64,000 bases of DNA from Microbacterium hydrocarbonoxydans (GTDB taxonomy: Bacteria > Actinomycetota > Actinomycetes > Actinomycetales > Microbacteriaceae): the NCBI RefSeq assembly GCF_904831005.1, contig NZ_LR882982.1, positions 1,736,001 through 1,800,000 on the forward strand. The letters are read 5' to 3'. Positions 51,563-60,225 of the stretch are shown one piece after another. Each line of letters starts with the position of its first letter. Within the stretch, counting starts at the first letter, position 1. Position numbers and translations under genes: made by a program. The notes under the pieces are model-generated. The model was given only the letters and a program-made list of their open reading frames with translations, made no database searches and was not told the origin of the DNA.

Positions 51563-53665
51563 TCAGGCGTCGATGGCCTCGCGTGAAAGCCGGTCGGAGG
51601 ACTCGATGATGAACTCGCGCCTCGGTGCGACCTCGTTGCCCATCAGCAGCTCGAAGACGCGACCTGCAGCTTCGGCATCCTCCATGCGCACCCGACGAAG
51701 CAGGCGTCCGCCGCGATCCATCGTGGTCGTCGCCAGCTGCTCGGCATCCATCTCGCCGAGTCCCTTGTAACGCTGGATCGGCTCGTGCCACTTCTTTCCG
51801 GTCTTGCGCAGCTTGGTCAGAAGCGCATGCATCTCTTGCTCGCTGTACGTGTAGATCGTCTCGTTCGGCTTGGAACCCGGATTCATCACGATCACGCGGT
51901 GCAGCGGCGGCACCGCGGCGAACACACGCCCGTCTTCGATGAGCGGGCGCATGTAGCGGTAGAAGAGCGTCAGCAGCAGTGTGCGGATGTGCGCGCCGTC
52001 GACATCGGCGTCGCTCATCAGGATCACCTTGCCGTAGCGAGCCGCGTCGATGTCGAAGCTGCGGCCTGAACCGGCGCCGATCACCTGGATGATCGAGGCG
52101 CATTCGGCGTTGGACAGCATGTCGCCGACCGACGCCTTCTGCACGTTGAGGATCTTTCCGCGGATCGGCAGCAGCGCCTGGAACTCGCTGTTGCGCGCGT
52201 TCTTGGCAGTGCCCAGGGCGGAGTCGCCCTCGACGATGAAGAGCTCGCTGCGCTCGACCTCGTTGGTCCGGCAGTCGACCAGCTTCGTCGGAAGGGTCGA
52301 GGACTCGAGCGCGTTCTTGCGACGCTGGGTCTCTTTGTGCGCGCGGGCCGAGACACGGGCCTTCATCTCGGCCACGACCTTGTCGAGCAGCTGCGTCGCC
52401 TGGCTCTTGTCGTCGCGCTTGGTCGAGGAGAACCGCGCGGCGAGGTCCTTGCGCAGCACCTGCGCCACGATCTGGCGCACGGCGGGCGTGCCGAGCACCT
52501 CCTTGGTCTGTCCCTCGAACTGCGGTTCGGGAACGTTCACGGTGAGCACGGCGGTGAGGCCCGCGAGCACGTCGTCCTTCTCGACCTTGTCGTTGCTGCC
52601 GACCTTCAGTCGGCGTGCGTTCTGCTCGACCTGGGCGCGGAGCACCTTCAGCAGCTCCTGCTCGAACCCCTGCTGATGTGTGCCGCCCTTGGGCGTCGAG
52701 ATGATGTTCACGAACGAGCGGGTCACCGTGTCATACCCGGTGCCCCAGCGCATCGCGATGTCGACGGCGCAGACACGCACGACCTCAGTGGCCACCATGT
52801 GCCCGTCGGCCTGCAGCACCGGCACCGTCTCTGTGAAGGTGCCCTCCCCCTGGATCCGCCAGGTGTCGGTGACCGGCGCATCCGTGGCCAGGTACTCGAC
52901 GAACTCCGAGATGCCCCCCTCGTAGTGGTACGAGGTCTCATCGATCTGAGCGGTCTCATTGCCCTCGGCCACCGCTCGTGCGTCTTTCACCACGATCTCG
53001 AGTCCCGGCACCAGGAAGGCGGTCTGGCGCGCGCGCGTCTCGAGCTCGGTGAGCTGGAAGGCCGCGTCCTTGGTGAAGATCTGTCGATCCGCCCAATAGC
53101 GCACCCGGGTTCCGGTGGCACCTCGCGGGGCCTTGCCGATGACACGCAGTTCGCTCTTCTGCTCGAAGGGCGTGAACGGCGCATCCGGCCGCTTCTCCCC
53201 CTTGTCCGCGAACAGACCGGGTTCGCCGCGATGGAACGACATCGCATACGTCTTGCCGCCGCGATCGACCTCCACGTCGAGGCGTTCCGAGAGCGCGTTG
53301 ACGACCGACGCGCCGACACCGTGAAGGCCACCGGATGCGGCATACGAGCCGCCGCCGAACTTGCCACCCGCGTGCAGCTTCGTGAAAACGACCTCCACGC
53401 CGGTGAGTCCGGTGCGCGGCTCGACGTCGACCGGGATGCCACGTCCCCTGTCGTGCACCTCGACGCTGCCGTCGGCATGCAGGATCACATCGATCTTCGA
53501 CCCGTTGCCCGCCACCGCCTCGTCGACGGCGTTGTCGATGATCTCCCAGAGGCAATGCATCAGGCCCGGTGAGCCGTTGGAGCCGATGTACATACCCGGC
53601 CGCTTACGGACTGCTTCGAGCCCTTCGAGCACCTGGAGATGATGGGCGGAATACTCGGCGGTCAC
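51563..53665 (-). CDS. parE: DNA topoisomerase IV subunit B (GyrB/ParE family)
   Basis: 700 residues from GTG 53665, the family start (VTAEYSAHHLQVLEG). The GHKL ATPase has IIDNAVDEA, DRGRGIPVD and GLHGVGASVVNAL. The TOPRIM domain has VEGDSALG and MSDADVDGAHI. The C-terminal RYKGLGEMDAEQL is typical. It drives strand passage with ParC. A -10-like TAGACT lies 8 nt before the start, so the leader is very short. Confidence 0.95.
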   Translation of the reverse strand: MTAEYSAHHLQVLEGLEAVRKRPGMYIGSNGSPGLMHCLWEIIDNAVDEAVAGNGSKIDVILHADGSVEVHDRGRGIPVDVEPRTGLTGVEVVFTKLHAGGKFGGGSYAASGGLHGVGASVVNALSERLDVEVDRGGKTYAMSFHRGEPGLFADKGEKRPDAPFTPFEQKSELRVIGKAPRGATGTRVRYWADRQIFTKDAAFQLTELETRARQTAFLVPGLEIVVKDARAVAEGNETAQIDETSYHYEGGISEFVEYLATDAPVTDTWRIQGEGTFTETVPVLQADGHMVATEVVRVCAVDIAMRWGTGYDTVTRSFVNIISTPKGGTHQQGFEQELLKVLRAQVEQNARRLKVGSNDKVEKDDVLAGLTAVLTVNVPEPQFEGQTKEVLGTPAVRQIVAQVLRKDLAARFSSTKRDDKSQATQLLDKVVAEMKARVSARAHKETQRRKNALESSTLPTKLVDCRTNEVERSELFIVEGDSALGTAKNARNSEFQALLPIRGKILNVQKASVGDMLSNAECASIIQVIGAGSGRSFDIDAARYGKVILMSDADVDGAHIRTLLLTLFYRYMRPLIEDGRVFAAVPPLHRVIVMNPGSKPNETIYTYSEQEMHALLTKLRKTGKKWHEPIQRYKGLGEMDAEQLATTTMDRGGRLLRRVRMEDAEAAGRVFELLMGNEVAPRREFIIESSDRLSREAIDA

Positions 53666-53847
53666 AATCTCCGAGTCTATTCGCGAGTGGCTCTCCGGGC
53701 CCGCAGACACTCCCCATCACCGTGCAGGCGGCACGCCCTGCGTACGCGCTGAGCGAAACACGCCGCAAAGCGGGCATGCCTACAGGTGGGGCGTGGTTGT
53801 ATTGAACACGCCCAACCAGCGGACCCGACACTCAAGGAGGCACCGAG

Positions 53848-54060
53848 ATGAACGCAACGACCGAACGTGAGACCTCCGCCGTCGAGTTCCGCCTGACCGC
53901 CATGGATCGTTGCGATTCCTGTGGCGCTCAGGCCTACATCGCGGCCGAGGTCAACGGCTCTGAACTGCTCTTCTGCGCGCACCACGGTCGCAAGTACGAG
54001 GAGAAGCTCCGCAGCATCGCCACCAGCTGGCACGACGAGACTGCTCGCCTGATCGACTGA
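53848..54060 (+). CDS. DUF7455 small zinc-ribbon protein
   Basis: 70 residues; ATG 53848 follows AAGGAGG. RCDSCGAQAYI and LLFCAHHGRKYE provide two cysteine and one cysteine/two histidine ligands, a probable zinc ribbon. The family (DUF7455) is common in actinobacteria near parE or rpoD. Function unknown. It has its own intrinsic terminator. Confidence 0.86.
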   Translation: MNATTERETSAVEFRLTAMDRCDSCGAQAYIAAEVNGSELLFCAHHGRKYEEKLRSIATSWHDETARLID

Positions 54061-54078
54061 TCGCAGCGGTTCGCCGAG

Positions 54079-54111
54079 AACGGAGCCCGACTTCTGCCGG
54101 GCTCCGTTTTT
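54079..54111 (+). terminator. Intrinsic terminator of the DUF7455 gene
   Basis: Perfect stem AACGGAGCCCG / CGGGCTCCGTT with an 8-nt loop, followed by a T-run (54107-54111), 18 bp after the stop. Confidence 0.85.
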
Positions 54112-54151
54112 CATGCCCGAGGTCCGTCGTCTCGCACGGCGCGCAGTCAGC

Positions 54152-55192
54152 TCACGAGACGATCGTCCGTCGGACGCGCGGGGTGAGCCTGGTCAGGATC
54201 TCTTCGCCGACCGTGTCGATCCTCTCTGCGAGGCTCGTGGAACTCTCGTCTCCGTACTCACCTGCTCCGAACAGCCAGACGGTGTCGCCGACCGTTGCAC
54301 CCGGCCAGCCGGCCACGACCGACGAGGTCGCGTCCACGAGCTTCAGCTGCCGAGCACCCGCCGGAGTCCCGATCATGGCCCCGCCCAGCGTCGACGGGAT
54401 CCCGTCGAACGATCCGATCGAGATCACGACATCCTGGCCGTCCAGACGCTCCACCGTGGCCGTCAGCTCGGCGACCGGTACGATCCCGTCGAGTTCAGGA
54501 CCGTCCGCCGAGCGGATCCCGTAACAGAACGCGCCGATGCGAGAGAGCGTGCCTCGCAGCTCCGGCCGCCACCAGGACGCGGCGGACGCGGTGAGGTGCA
54601 GCGCCTCGGGCGTCGGGCCCGACTCGGTCACGACGCGCGCGGCCTCGAGGAACACGGCACGAGCGGCGTCGTCTTCGGCGTCGCTGGCTTCGGCGAGGTG
54701 ACTCCAGATGCCGACGAGATCGACGAGTCCTTCGCGTTCCGCCGCACGGATGACGGCGACGGTCGACTCCCACTCGTCCGGCAGGATGCCGTTGCGATGC
54801 AGCCCCGTGTCGATCTTGAGGTGCACCCGCGCACACGCGCCGAGCTCACTGGCTCGAGCGATGATTCGCCCGAGGTACTCGCCGCTTCCGACACCCAGAT
54901 CGATCTGGTGCATCAGCGCCTCATCGATCTCGGCGTCGGTCGACGTCACCCAGGCGAACACCCTGCCCTGCGCGCCCAGCAGCCGACGCACTGTGACGCC
55001 ACTGGCGATGTCGTACGATCCGAACCACTCGACTCCTGCATCTCTCGCCGACTCCACCGCCCACGAGAGCCCATGACCGTAGGCGTCATCCTTGAACACC
55101 ATCATCAGCTCGGAGGGCGCGATGCGGTCTCGCACTGCCTGGATATTGGCGACGAGTCGATCGGTTCGCACCCGCAGCTCGGGCCGGCTCAT
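54152..55192 (-). CDS. Alanine racemase homologue keeping the PLP lysine (barrel subunit)
   Basis: 346 residues from ATG 55192, overlapping the upstream gene by 4 nt. The N-terminal barrel carries the PLP lysine motif VFKDDAYGHG (Lys34) and the conserved LKIDTGLHRNG and GIWSHLAEASD segments. The C-terminal domain is degenerate: around IGSFDGIPS it lacks the SYGxxY loop that normally supplies the second catalytic base (Tyr265 in the Geobacillus enzyme), and the CMDQ region is not recognisable. A homodimer of this protein would lack that base. The preceding gene encodes exactly the missing part, so a heterodimer is likely. Confidence 0.85.
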   Translation of the reverse strand: MSRPELRVRTDRLVANIQAVRDRIAPSELMMVFKDDAYGHGLSWAVESARDAGVEWFGSYDIASGVTVRRLLGAQGRVFAWVTSTDAEIDEALMHQIDLGVGSGEYLGRIIARASELGACARVHLKIDTGLHRNGILPDEWESTVAVIRAAEREGLVDLVGIWSHLAEASDAEDDAARAVFLEAARVVTESGPTPEALHLTASAASWWRPELRGTLSRIGAFCYGIRSADGPELDGIVPVAELTATVERLDGQDVVISIGSFDGIPSTLGGAMIGTPAGARQLKLVDATSSVVAGWPGATVGDTVWLFGAGEYGDESSTSLAERIDTVGEEILTRLTPRVRRTIVS

Positions 55193-55893
55193 GCCTCCCA
55201 CCCCCGATCCGCGTGTGTGCCTGCGACGGTGATCAACTCCGCGACGGTGAGGCCGGTGACGGCGCTCCAGCGCGCGAGCGCCGGAGCAGCCGGGCCGCAC
55301 CCTCCGAAGTACGTCGCCTCGGCGCCGATCGGCACGTCGTGGTCACCGAGGTCTATGACGCACACATCCATGGCGACTCGACCGATGATGGGCATCTCGA
55401 CGCCGAGGATCTCGACGTGCGCGGAGTTTCCGAGCGCGCGGACGATGCCCTGTGCGTAGCCGCCCGTGATGAGCGCGGCCGTCGTGTCGGTCACGGCTCG
55501 ATGCGTGTATCCGTACGACACCGCGTCCCCCTCCTTGAGCTGCTTGGTGGAGAGGACACGACCGGCCAGGCGCATGACGGGGCGAGTACGAAGTGCTCCC
55601 TCGTCGTCGGGCAGGCCGTACAGGAGAAGCGGATCGATGTCGGCGGTGCCGTCGACCGTCGCCTCGATCCCCTCGAGCGCCAGTGTCTCGGCCTCGACGG
55701 GCGAATCCACCAGCACGGCACGGGCCCCCGCCGCGGTCACCGCGTGTGCGACTGCGAGCACCCCATGGCCCCACGCATCACGGCGGAGGTCTGCCACACG
55801 GCCCCCTGCGGCGACCGCGGTCGATGCAGCGGAGGCCAGTGCCGCGCGGGAGATCATCGCGCGCGGGCGGGAGGAGGAAGTCGTCTCACACAC
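55189..55893 (-). CDS. Alanine racemase-like protein with catalytic C-terminal domain but no barrel lysine
   Basis: 234 residues from GTG 55893; TAGGCT lies 7 nt upstream, suggesting a leaderless mRNA. Residues 30-75 mimic the racemase N-terminus, but the PLP lysine is replaced (DLRRDAWGHG, Arg37). About 170 residues of the barrel are missing. The C-terminal domain is well kept: KEGDAVSYGYTHRA holds the catalytic tyrosine (Tyr127), and IIGRVAMDVCVIDLGD corresponds to the CMDQ region. Alone it cannot bind PLP covalently. Since racemase active sites combine the lysine of one subunit with the tyrosine of the other, it should complement the next gene. Confidence 0.83.
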   Translation of the reverse strand: MCETTSSSRPRAMISRAALASAASTAVAAGGRVADLRRDAWGHGVLAVAHAVTAAGARAVLVDSPVEAETLALEGIEATVDGTADIDPLLLYGLPDDEGALRTRPVMRLAGRVLSTKQLKEGDAVSYGYTHRAVTDTTAALITGGYAQGIVRALGNSAHVEILGVEMPIIGRVAMDVCVIDLGDHDVPIGAEATYFGGCGPAAPALARWSAVTGLTVAELITVAGTHADRGWEA

Positions 55894-55900
55894 GTCTTCC

Positions 55901-55906
55901 AGCCTA
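55901..55906 (-). promoter_or_regulatory. Candidate -10 of the racemase pair operon
   Basis: TAGGCT on the minus strand is 7 nt before GTG 55893, without a ribosome-binding site. Confidence 0.5.
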
Positions 55907-55974
55907 GCCGGGGCGCTCCAGGTTGCCCTGAGCGGGCCCCCGTAGACTGGTGCGGTACCCGACCCAGGAGATCC

Positions 55975-56991
55975 ATGTCACGCTTTTCCCCCGTGCCCCG
56001 CGTCCGCTATCTGCTCGCGCGTGCCCGCCGCATCGACGTCGCCTCAGTCGTGGATCGGGCCAAGGAAGCCTCCGCGCAGCACGGCAAGGCGGTGCCGCTC
56101 GTCGTCGCCGACATGCTCTGGTCGGCCGGTCGTCACAACGTCGGCTTCCAGGACTACATCGACTACGACTTCGCGATCCTCACCAAGGCGGAGCGCGACA
56201 CCTACATGACCCATCCGGTGTCGAACCAGATCTCGCAGAAGTACGACCACCCCGACTTCCGCCACCTGTTCCACGACAAGGCCGAGTTCAATGCACGTTT
56301 CGATGCTCTGCTCAAGCGCGAATGGATGATGATCGTCGAGGGCAACGCCGACGAGCTGCGTGACTTCACCGAGCGACAGGGAACGATCGTCGTCAAAGAG
56401 ACGCACGGCCAGGCGGGAACCGGCGTGCACCGCTACCACGCGGCCGACGTCACCGACTGGAACGCCTTCCACGCCGAGCTCCTCGGCAAGAACCAGGTGC
56501 TGGTCGAAGAGGTCATCCGCCAGCACGCCGACCTCGCGGCCGTGTGCCCCGGGACCGTCAACACCACGCGGGTGACCGCGTTCTTCGACGGAGAGAAGAC
56601 GCACATCCTCGCGATGGCGCAGAAGTTCGGTCGCGGCGCGGTGAGTGATCAGATGAGCTTCGGCGGCTTCTACACGATGCTCGACGAGAACGGTCACTCC
56701 GTGGGCGCGGGATACGACTCTCACGGACACGTGCACGTGACGCATCCGGATTCGGGCTTCCCCATCGCCGACTTCCAGTTGCCGATGATCGATGAGGTGA
56801 AGGCCTTCGTCGATCAGGCGGCACGGGTCGTCCCCCAGGTGCAGTACGTCGGCTGGGACATCGTCGTCACCCCTGAGGGCCCGGTGCTCGTCGAGGGCAA
56901 CTGGGGTGCGGGCGTCTACGAGAACAAGCCCAGCGTCACCGGCATCCGCACCGGACACAAGCCGCGCTACCAGGCCGCGATCGGATTCTGA
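55975..56991 (+). CDS. Sugar-transfer-associated ATP-grasp domain protein
   Basis: 338 residues; ATG 55975 follows CAGGAG by 6 nt. It matches the ATP-grasp family found next to sugar transferases in capsule or wall loci: TIVVKETHGQAGTGVHRY is the lysine/glycine-rich nucleotide loop, MAQKFGRGAVSDQMSFGG the central part, and YVGWDIVVTPEGPVLVEGNWGAG holds the metal-binding acidic and asparagine residues. Such enzymes join a carboxylate to an amine through acyl-phosphate. It diverges from the racemase pair, so a D-amino acid is a possible substrate. A -10-like TAGACT is at 55943-55948. Confidence 0.82.
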   Translation: MSRFSPVPRVRYLLARARRIDVASVVDRAKEASAQHGKAVPLVVADMLWSAGRHNVGFQDYIDYDFAILTKAERDTYMTHPVSNQISQKYDHPDFRHLFHDKAEFNARFDALLKREWMMIVEGNADELRDFTERQGTIVVKETHGQAGTGVHRYHAADVTDWNAFHAELLGKNQVLVEEVIRQHADLAAVCPGTVNTTRVTAFFDGEKTHILAMAQKFGRGAVSDQMSFGGFYTMLDENGHSVGAGYDSHGHVHVTHPDSGFPIADFQLPMIDEVKAFVDQAARVVPQVQYVGWDIVVTPEGPVLVEGNWGAGVYENKPSVTGIRTGHKPRYQAAIGF

Positions 56992-57012
56992 TCGGCTGAG
57001 CGCAGAGACACG

Positions 57013-57047
57013 AAGAAGGCCCGGATGCTGAGCATCCGGGCCTTCTT
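57013..57047. terminator. Bidirectional terminator between the ATP-grasp and cofE genes
   Basis: Perfect 17-bp arms AAGAAGGCCCGGATGCT (57013-57029) and AGCATCCGGGCCTTCTT (57031-57047) give short T-runs on both strands between convergent genes. Confidence 0.85.
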
Positions 57048-57066
57048 GCGGTGCGGCGAGCCGTGG

Positions 57067-57759
57067 TCAGACCTCGCGGACGATCCCCATCGGAGTCGAC
57101 TGGGTCGCCTGCCCGAGCGGGTTGTCGCCCAGGATCTGAACGAGCCGACGCTCTCCCGCCTTGTCGAGCGTGGAACCGAGGATGTTGCCGCCGATGTCGT
57201 TGATGTCCACGACAGCGACGTCGACGTCTGCACCCACCATCTTCTGGATGCGCAGAGCGACCTCGCGCGGATTCTTCGGTCCCAGAACCACAGCCTCGTT
57301 GTAGGGAGGGATGGTGTTCTTCGTCGGGCCGTCGATCGCGCGCGCCTTGTCGCCCGCGATGCGGTAGAAGTCCCCGCGTCGACCGAACGCCTTCGTGATC
57401 ACCGAGACTCCGGCGGCGAAGAGGATCCGCAGGGTTCCGCATTCGCGCAACGCCATCTCCATCGTCTCGGGCATGCCGAGGCCGATGCCGTAGGACGTGC
57501 GCACCACGTACCGCGACAGGAAGCGCGCCAGCGGGCGAGGGGTGATCTCATCGAGGCGATACGAGCGCCCCTGCGTGATCGCGACGATCTTCTCGGTGAC
57601 GAACAGCAGGTCGCCCGGCTGCACGGCATCCTTCGCGTACTCGGTGATGACCGAATCGAGGTCGTCGTCCGGCATGACGACACGCGTCTTCAGCGGAATG
57701 CGCGCATAGCTCTTGCCGTCGACGCTCGTCTCGAGCGCCTTGCCTTCGTTCGCCTGCAT
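57067..57759 (-). CDS. Coenzyme F420-0:L-glutamate ligase family protein (CofE-like)
   Basis: 230 residues from ATG 57759, whose A is shared with the rpoD stop (TGATG); GTG 57762 is an alternative. The CofE/FbiB N-terminal-type fold is recognisable from GDLLFVTEKIVAITQGR, GIGLGMPETMEMALRECG, FYRIAGDKARAIDGP and VAVVDINDIGGNILGS. CofE adds the first gamma-linked glutamate to F420-0 using GTP. No nitroreductase-like FbiB half is fused, and no other F420 genes are in the window, so the substrate here could differ. The constant coupling to rpoD is puzzling. Confidence 0.82.
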   Translation of the reverse strand: MQANEGKALETSVDGKSYARIPLKTRVVMPDDDLDSVITEYAKDAVQPGDLLFVTEKIVAITQGRSYRLDEITPRPLARFLSRYVVRTSYGIGLGMPETMEMALRECGTLRILFAAGVSVITKAFGRRGDFYRIAGDKARAIDGPTKNTIPPYNEAVVLGPKNPREVALRIQKMVGADVDVAVVDINDIGGNILGSTLDKAGERRLVQILGDNPLGQATQSTPMGIVREV

Positions 57760-58991
57760 CACTCGAGATAGTCCCGCAGCGACTGCGAGCGGCTCGGGTG
57801 ACGCAGCTTCGCCATCGTCTTCGACTCGATCTGACGGATGCGCTCACGCGTCACGCCGAAGGTGTCACCGATCTGGTCGAGCGTCTTGGGCTGACCGTCG
57901 CCGAGGCCGAAGCGCATGCGGATGACGCCGGCTTCGCGCTCGGACAGCGAGTCGAGCAGCTGCTCGAGCTGGCGCTGCAGCATCGTGAAGCCCACCGCGT
58001 CGGCGGGGACGACGGCCTCGGTGTCCTCGATGAGGTCACCGAACTCGCTGTCTCCGTCTTCGCCGAGGGGCGTGTGGAGCGAGATCGGCTCACGGCCGTA
58101 CTTCTGCACCTCGACGACCTTCTCGGGCGTCATGTCGAGCTCGCGGCTCAGCTCTTCCGGCGTGGGTTCGCGACCGAGGTCCTGCAGCATCTGACGCTGC
58201 ACACGAGCCAGCTTGTTGATGACCTCGACCATGTGCACCGGGATGCGGATGGTTCGTGCCTGGTCTGCCATCGCGCGGGTGATCGCCTGACGGATCCACC
58301 AGGTCGCGTACGTCGAGAACTTGAAGCCCTTGGTGTAGTCGAACTTCTCGACCGCGCGGATCAGGCCGAGGTTGCCCTCCTGGATCAGGTCGAGGAACTG
58401 CATGCCTCGTCCGGTGTAGCGCTTCGCGAGCGAGACGACCAGACGCAGGTTGGCGCCGAGCAGGTGGCTCTTCGCGCGCTGTCCGTCGCGGGCCACCCAC
58501 TGCAGGTCGAGGCCGAGCTGGCTCGTCTTCTCGGCCGCGGTCATCGCCGAGAGCTTCTCCTCGGCGAACAGACCGGCCTCGATGCGCATCGCGAGCTCGA
58601 CCTCTTCGGCCGCGTTCAACAGCGCGACCTTTCCGATCTGCTTCAGGTAGTCCTTGACGGGGTCGGCCGTGGCACCGGTGATCTGAGTCGAGTAGACCGG
58701 CACGTCTTCATCGTCGTTCGACGAGATGACGATGGCGCCGGTGGGCAGGGGCTCGCTGAACTTGGGCTTGGAGTCCTCGTCCTCGTCCTCGGCCGCCTCG
58801 GCGACGGGAGTCTCGTCTTCTTCGACGATGTCGTCCGACTTCTTCTTCTTCGCGGGCGCGCGCTTCGCAGCGGCACGCTGCGCGGCGGTCTTGGGGGCCG
58901 GCTTCTCAGCCACCTCCTCGACCTTCGCCTCGCCCTCCGGAGCGTCAGCGGTCTTCTTCGTCCGGGTGTTCTTTGTCGTGGCAGGAGTCAC
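57759..58991 (-). CDS. rpoD: Primary RNA polymerase sigma factor (RpoD/SigA/HrdB type)
   Basis: 410 residues from GTG 58991 (AAAGG upstream); the frame to 59057 is leader. The N-terminus is Lys/Ala/Glu-rich (about 1-95). Region 1.2 starts [11 protein letters not shown], region 2 contains [19 protein letters not shown] and [13 protein letters not shown], and region 4 has [12 protein letters not shown] for -35 recognition. It directs most transcription and should recognise the TANNNT promoters listed here. A consensus TTGACA lies on the minus strand near 59058-59063, but no matching -10 at 17 bp is convincing. Confidence 0.96.
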   Translation of the reverse strand: MTPATTKNTRTKKTADAPEGEAKVEEVAEKPAPKTAAQRAAAKRAPAKKKKSDDIVEEDETPVAEAAEDEDEDSKPKFSEPLPTGAIVISSNDDEDVPVYSTQITGATADPVKDYLKQIGKVALLNAAEEVELAMRIEAGLFAEEKLSAMTAAEKTSQLGLDLQWVARDGQRAKSHLLGANLRLVVSLAKRYTGRGMQFLDLIQEGNLGLIRAVEKFDYTKGFKFSTYATWWIRQAITRAMADQARTIRIPVHMVEVINKLARVQRQMLQDLGREPTPEELSRELDMTPEKVVEVQKYGREPISLHTPLGEDGDSEFGDLIEDTEAVVPADAVGFTMLQRQLEQLLDSLSEREAGVIRMRFGLGDGQPKTLDQIGDTFGVTRERIRQIESKTMAKLRHPSRSQSLRDYLE

Positions 58992-59178
58992 GTTTCGCCT
59001 TTCACGGGGCCGCTGGCGACCCCGGGACATTTCGGACACTAGTAAGACCCTTGTCAAGTCGGATCTCCGGAAAGATCGATTGACAACGGGTCAGAGTCCT
59101 AGTATCGCACACGTGAGGGGATGCAGGCGCATTACCCTCGAGTTCGACTCTGCGAGACCGCGTGATGCGTGCCGACGC

Positions 59179-60120
59179 TCAGCCTCGACCGGGCTTGTCC
59201 TCGTCGCCGCTCGGACGCGATGCGAGATACCTCTCGAGCTCCGCCGCCAGTTCATCCGCACTCGGGAGGTCGCGCTCGCTGAAGCCGCCCTCGTCATACG
59301 AGCCGTCCTCGGGGTCGCGCCCCGCCATGTAGGCGTCATATCGACGCTCGAGACCCTGCACCATCTGCTGCAGCTCGTCGTTGCCGATCACCTGCTCGTC
59401 GACCCGCGCGACGTAGGCCTCTCGGCTCTCGCGCACCTCGTCGAGCATGAGCACCAGACCCGTGGCGGCCATGAGGCGCTCGGCGGCGGCGATCACGGCG
59501 TCCGGGTTCTCGGTCTCGGCCAGGTAGTGCGGCACGAGCAGCACGAAACCGACCACGCGGTCCCCTCGCTCGGCGAAGCGGAACTCGAGCAGATGGCCCG
59601 CCGTGGCGGGTACCTGCGTGCGAGGACGCCACACCGAATGGGCGACGGTGAGTTCGCGACGATTTCCGCTCACCGTGGTGCCGATCGGCCGGGTGTGCGG
59701 CACCGGCATCGCGATCGAGTGCACCCAGTTGAGGCCGGACACCTCGAACTCGTCGGCGAGATCGAGCACGGTGCGCGCGAACTCGTTCCACGCGAAGTCG
59801 GGCTCGTACCCCGCCAGCAGCAGGAACTTCTGCCCCAGAGCATCCGTCGCGAGCGAGAGCTCGAGTCTGCTCGGGCGGAACTCGGTGAGGTGATCCTGAT
59901 CGAAGGAGATCACCGGACGACGCGCGCGGTAATCGAGCAGCACGTCGTTGTCGAAGATCGCGATCGGCTCGGGCGATGACGTCTCACGCAGATGCTCGAT
60001 GAGGCCGGAGACGGCGTTGCCGGCATCCGTGAAGCCTGTCAGAAGCAGCACGAGGGGCAACCCGCGCGGCACCGCCGGTGCATTCACGACACGTTCGAGG
60101 ATCTCACCGGAGAAGGGCAT
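59179..60120 (-). CDS. PAC2-family protein (proteasome-assembly-chaperone-like)
   Basis: 313 residues from ATG 60120; TAGCAT is exactly 6 nt upstream. The PAC2 family is identified by LLTGFTDAGNAVSGLIEHL, RRPVISFDQDHLTEF, FLLLAGYEPDFAWNEF and GFVLLVPHYLAETENPDA. A C-terminal helical tail is rich in Glu and Asp. The family name comes from eukaryotic proteasome chaperones; the actinobacterial role is not established. Located upstream of rpoD on the same strand with 187 bp between. Confidence 0.86.
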   Translation of the reverse strand: MPFSGEILERVVNAPAVPRGLPLVLLLTGFTDAGNAVSGLIEHLRETSSPEPIAIFDNDVLLDYRARRPVISFDQDHLTEFRPSRLELSLATDALGQKFLLLAGYEPDFAWNEFARTVLDLADEFEVSGLNWVHSIAMPVPHTRPIGTTVSGNRRELTVAHSVWRPRTQVPATAGHLLEFRFAERGDRVVGFVLLVPHYLAETENPDAVIAAAERLMAATGLVLMLDEVRESREAYVARVDEQVIGNDELQQMVQGLERRYDAYMAGRDPEDGSYDEGGFSERDLPSADELAAELERYLASRPSGDEDKPGRG

Positions 60121-60126
60121 ATCTCC

Positions 60127-60132
60127 ATGCTA
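60127..60132 (-). promoter_or_regulatory. -10 element of a leaderless promoter (PAC2 gene)
   Basis: TAGCAT on the minus strand, 6 nt before ATG 60120. Confidence 0.62.
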
Positions 60133-60213
60133 CGAGCACGTTCCGATGGGAGGGCAGCGGGCGTCATGCTGAGAGCGAACACTCCGCTCCGCGACCCGAC
60201 CGGTGTCGATCCG

Positions 60214-60219
60214 TAGGAT
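60214..60219 (+). promoter_or_regulatory. -10 element of a leaderless promoter (pepA gene)
   Basis: TAGGAT is 6 nt before ATG 60226. The intervening GGAGGC is too close to the ATG to act as a normal ribosome-binding site. Confidence 0.62.
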
Positions 60220-60225
60220 GGAGGC

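Noticed and set aside
54113..55459. 448-codon plus-strand frame over the racemase genes
   Set aside because: It is antisense to two genes with clear racemase motifs and has no homology features of its own.
55189..55893. Calling the short racemase-like gene a pseudogene
   Set aside because: The frame is intact, the C-terminal catalytic motifs are conserved, and its losses mirror those of the neighbouring gene, which argues for a working partner.
59040..59125. Inverted TTGACA/TTGTCAA elements before rpoD as a divergent promoter pair
   Set aside because: Spacing to a -10 is wrong on both strands and no plus-strand gene follows, so only a general upstream region is supported.
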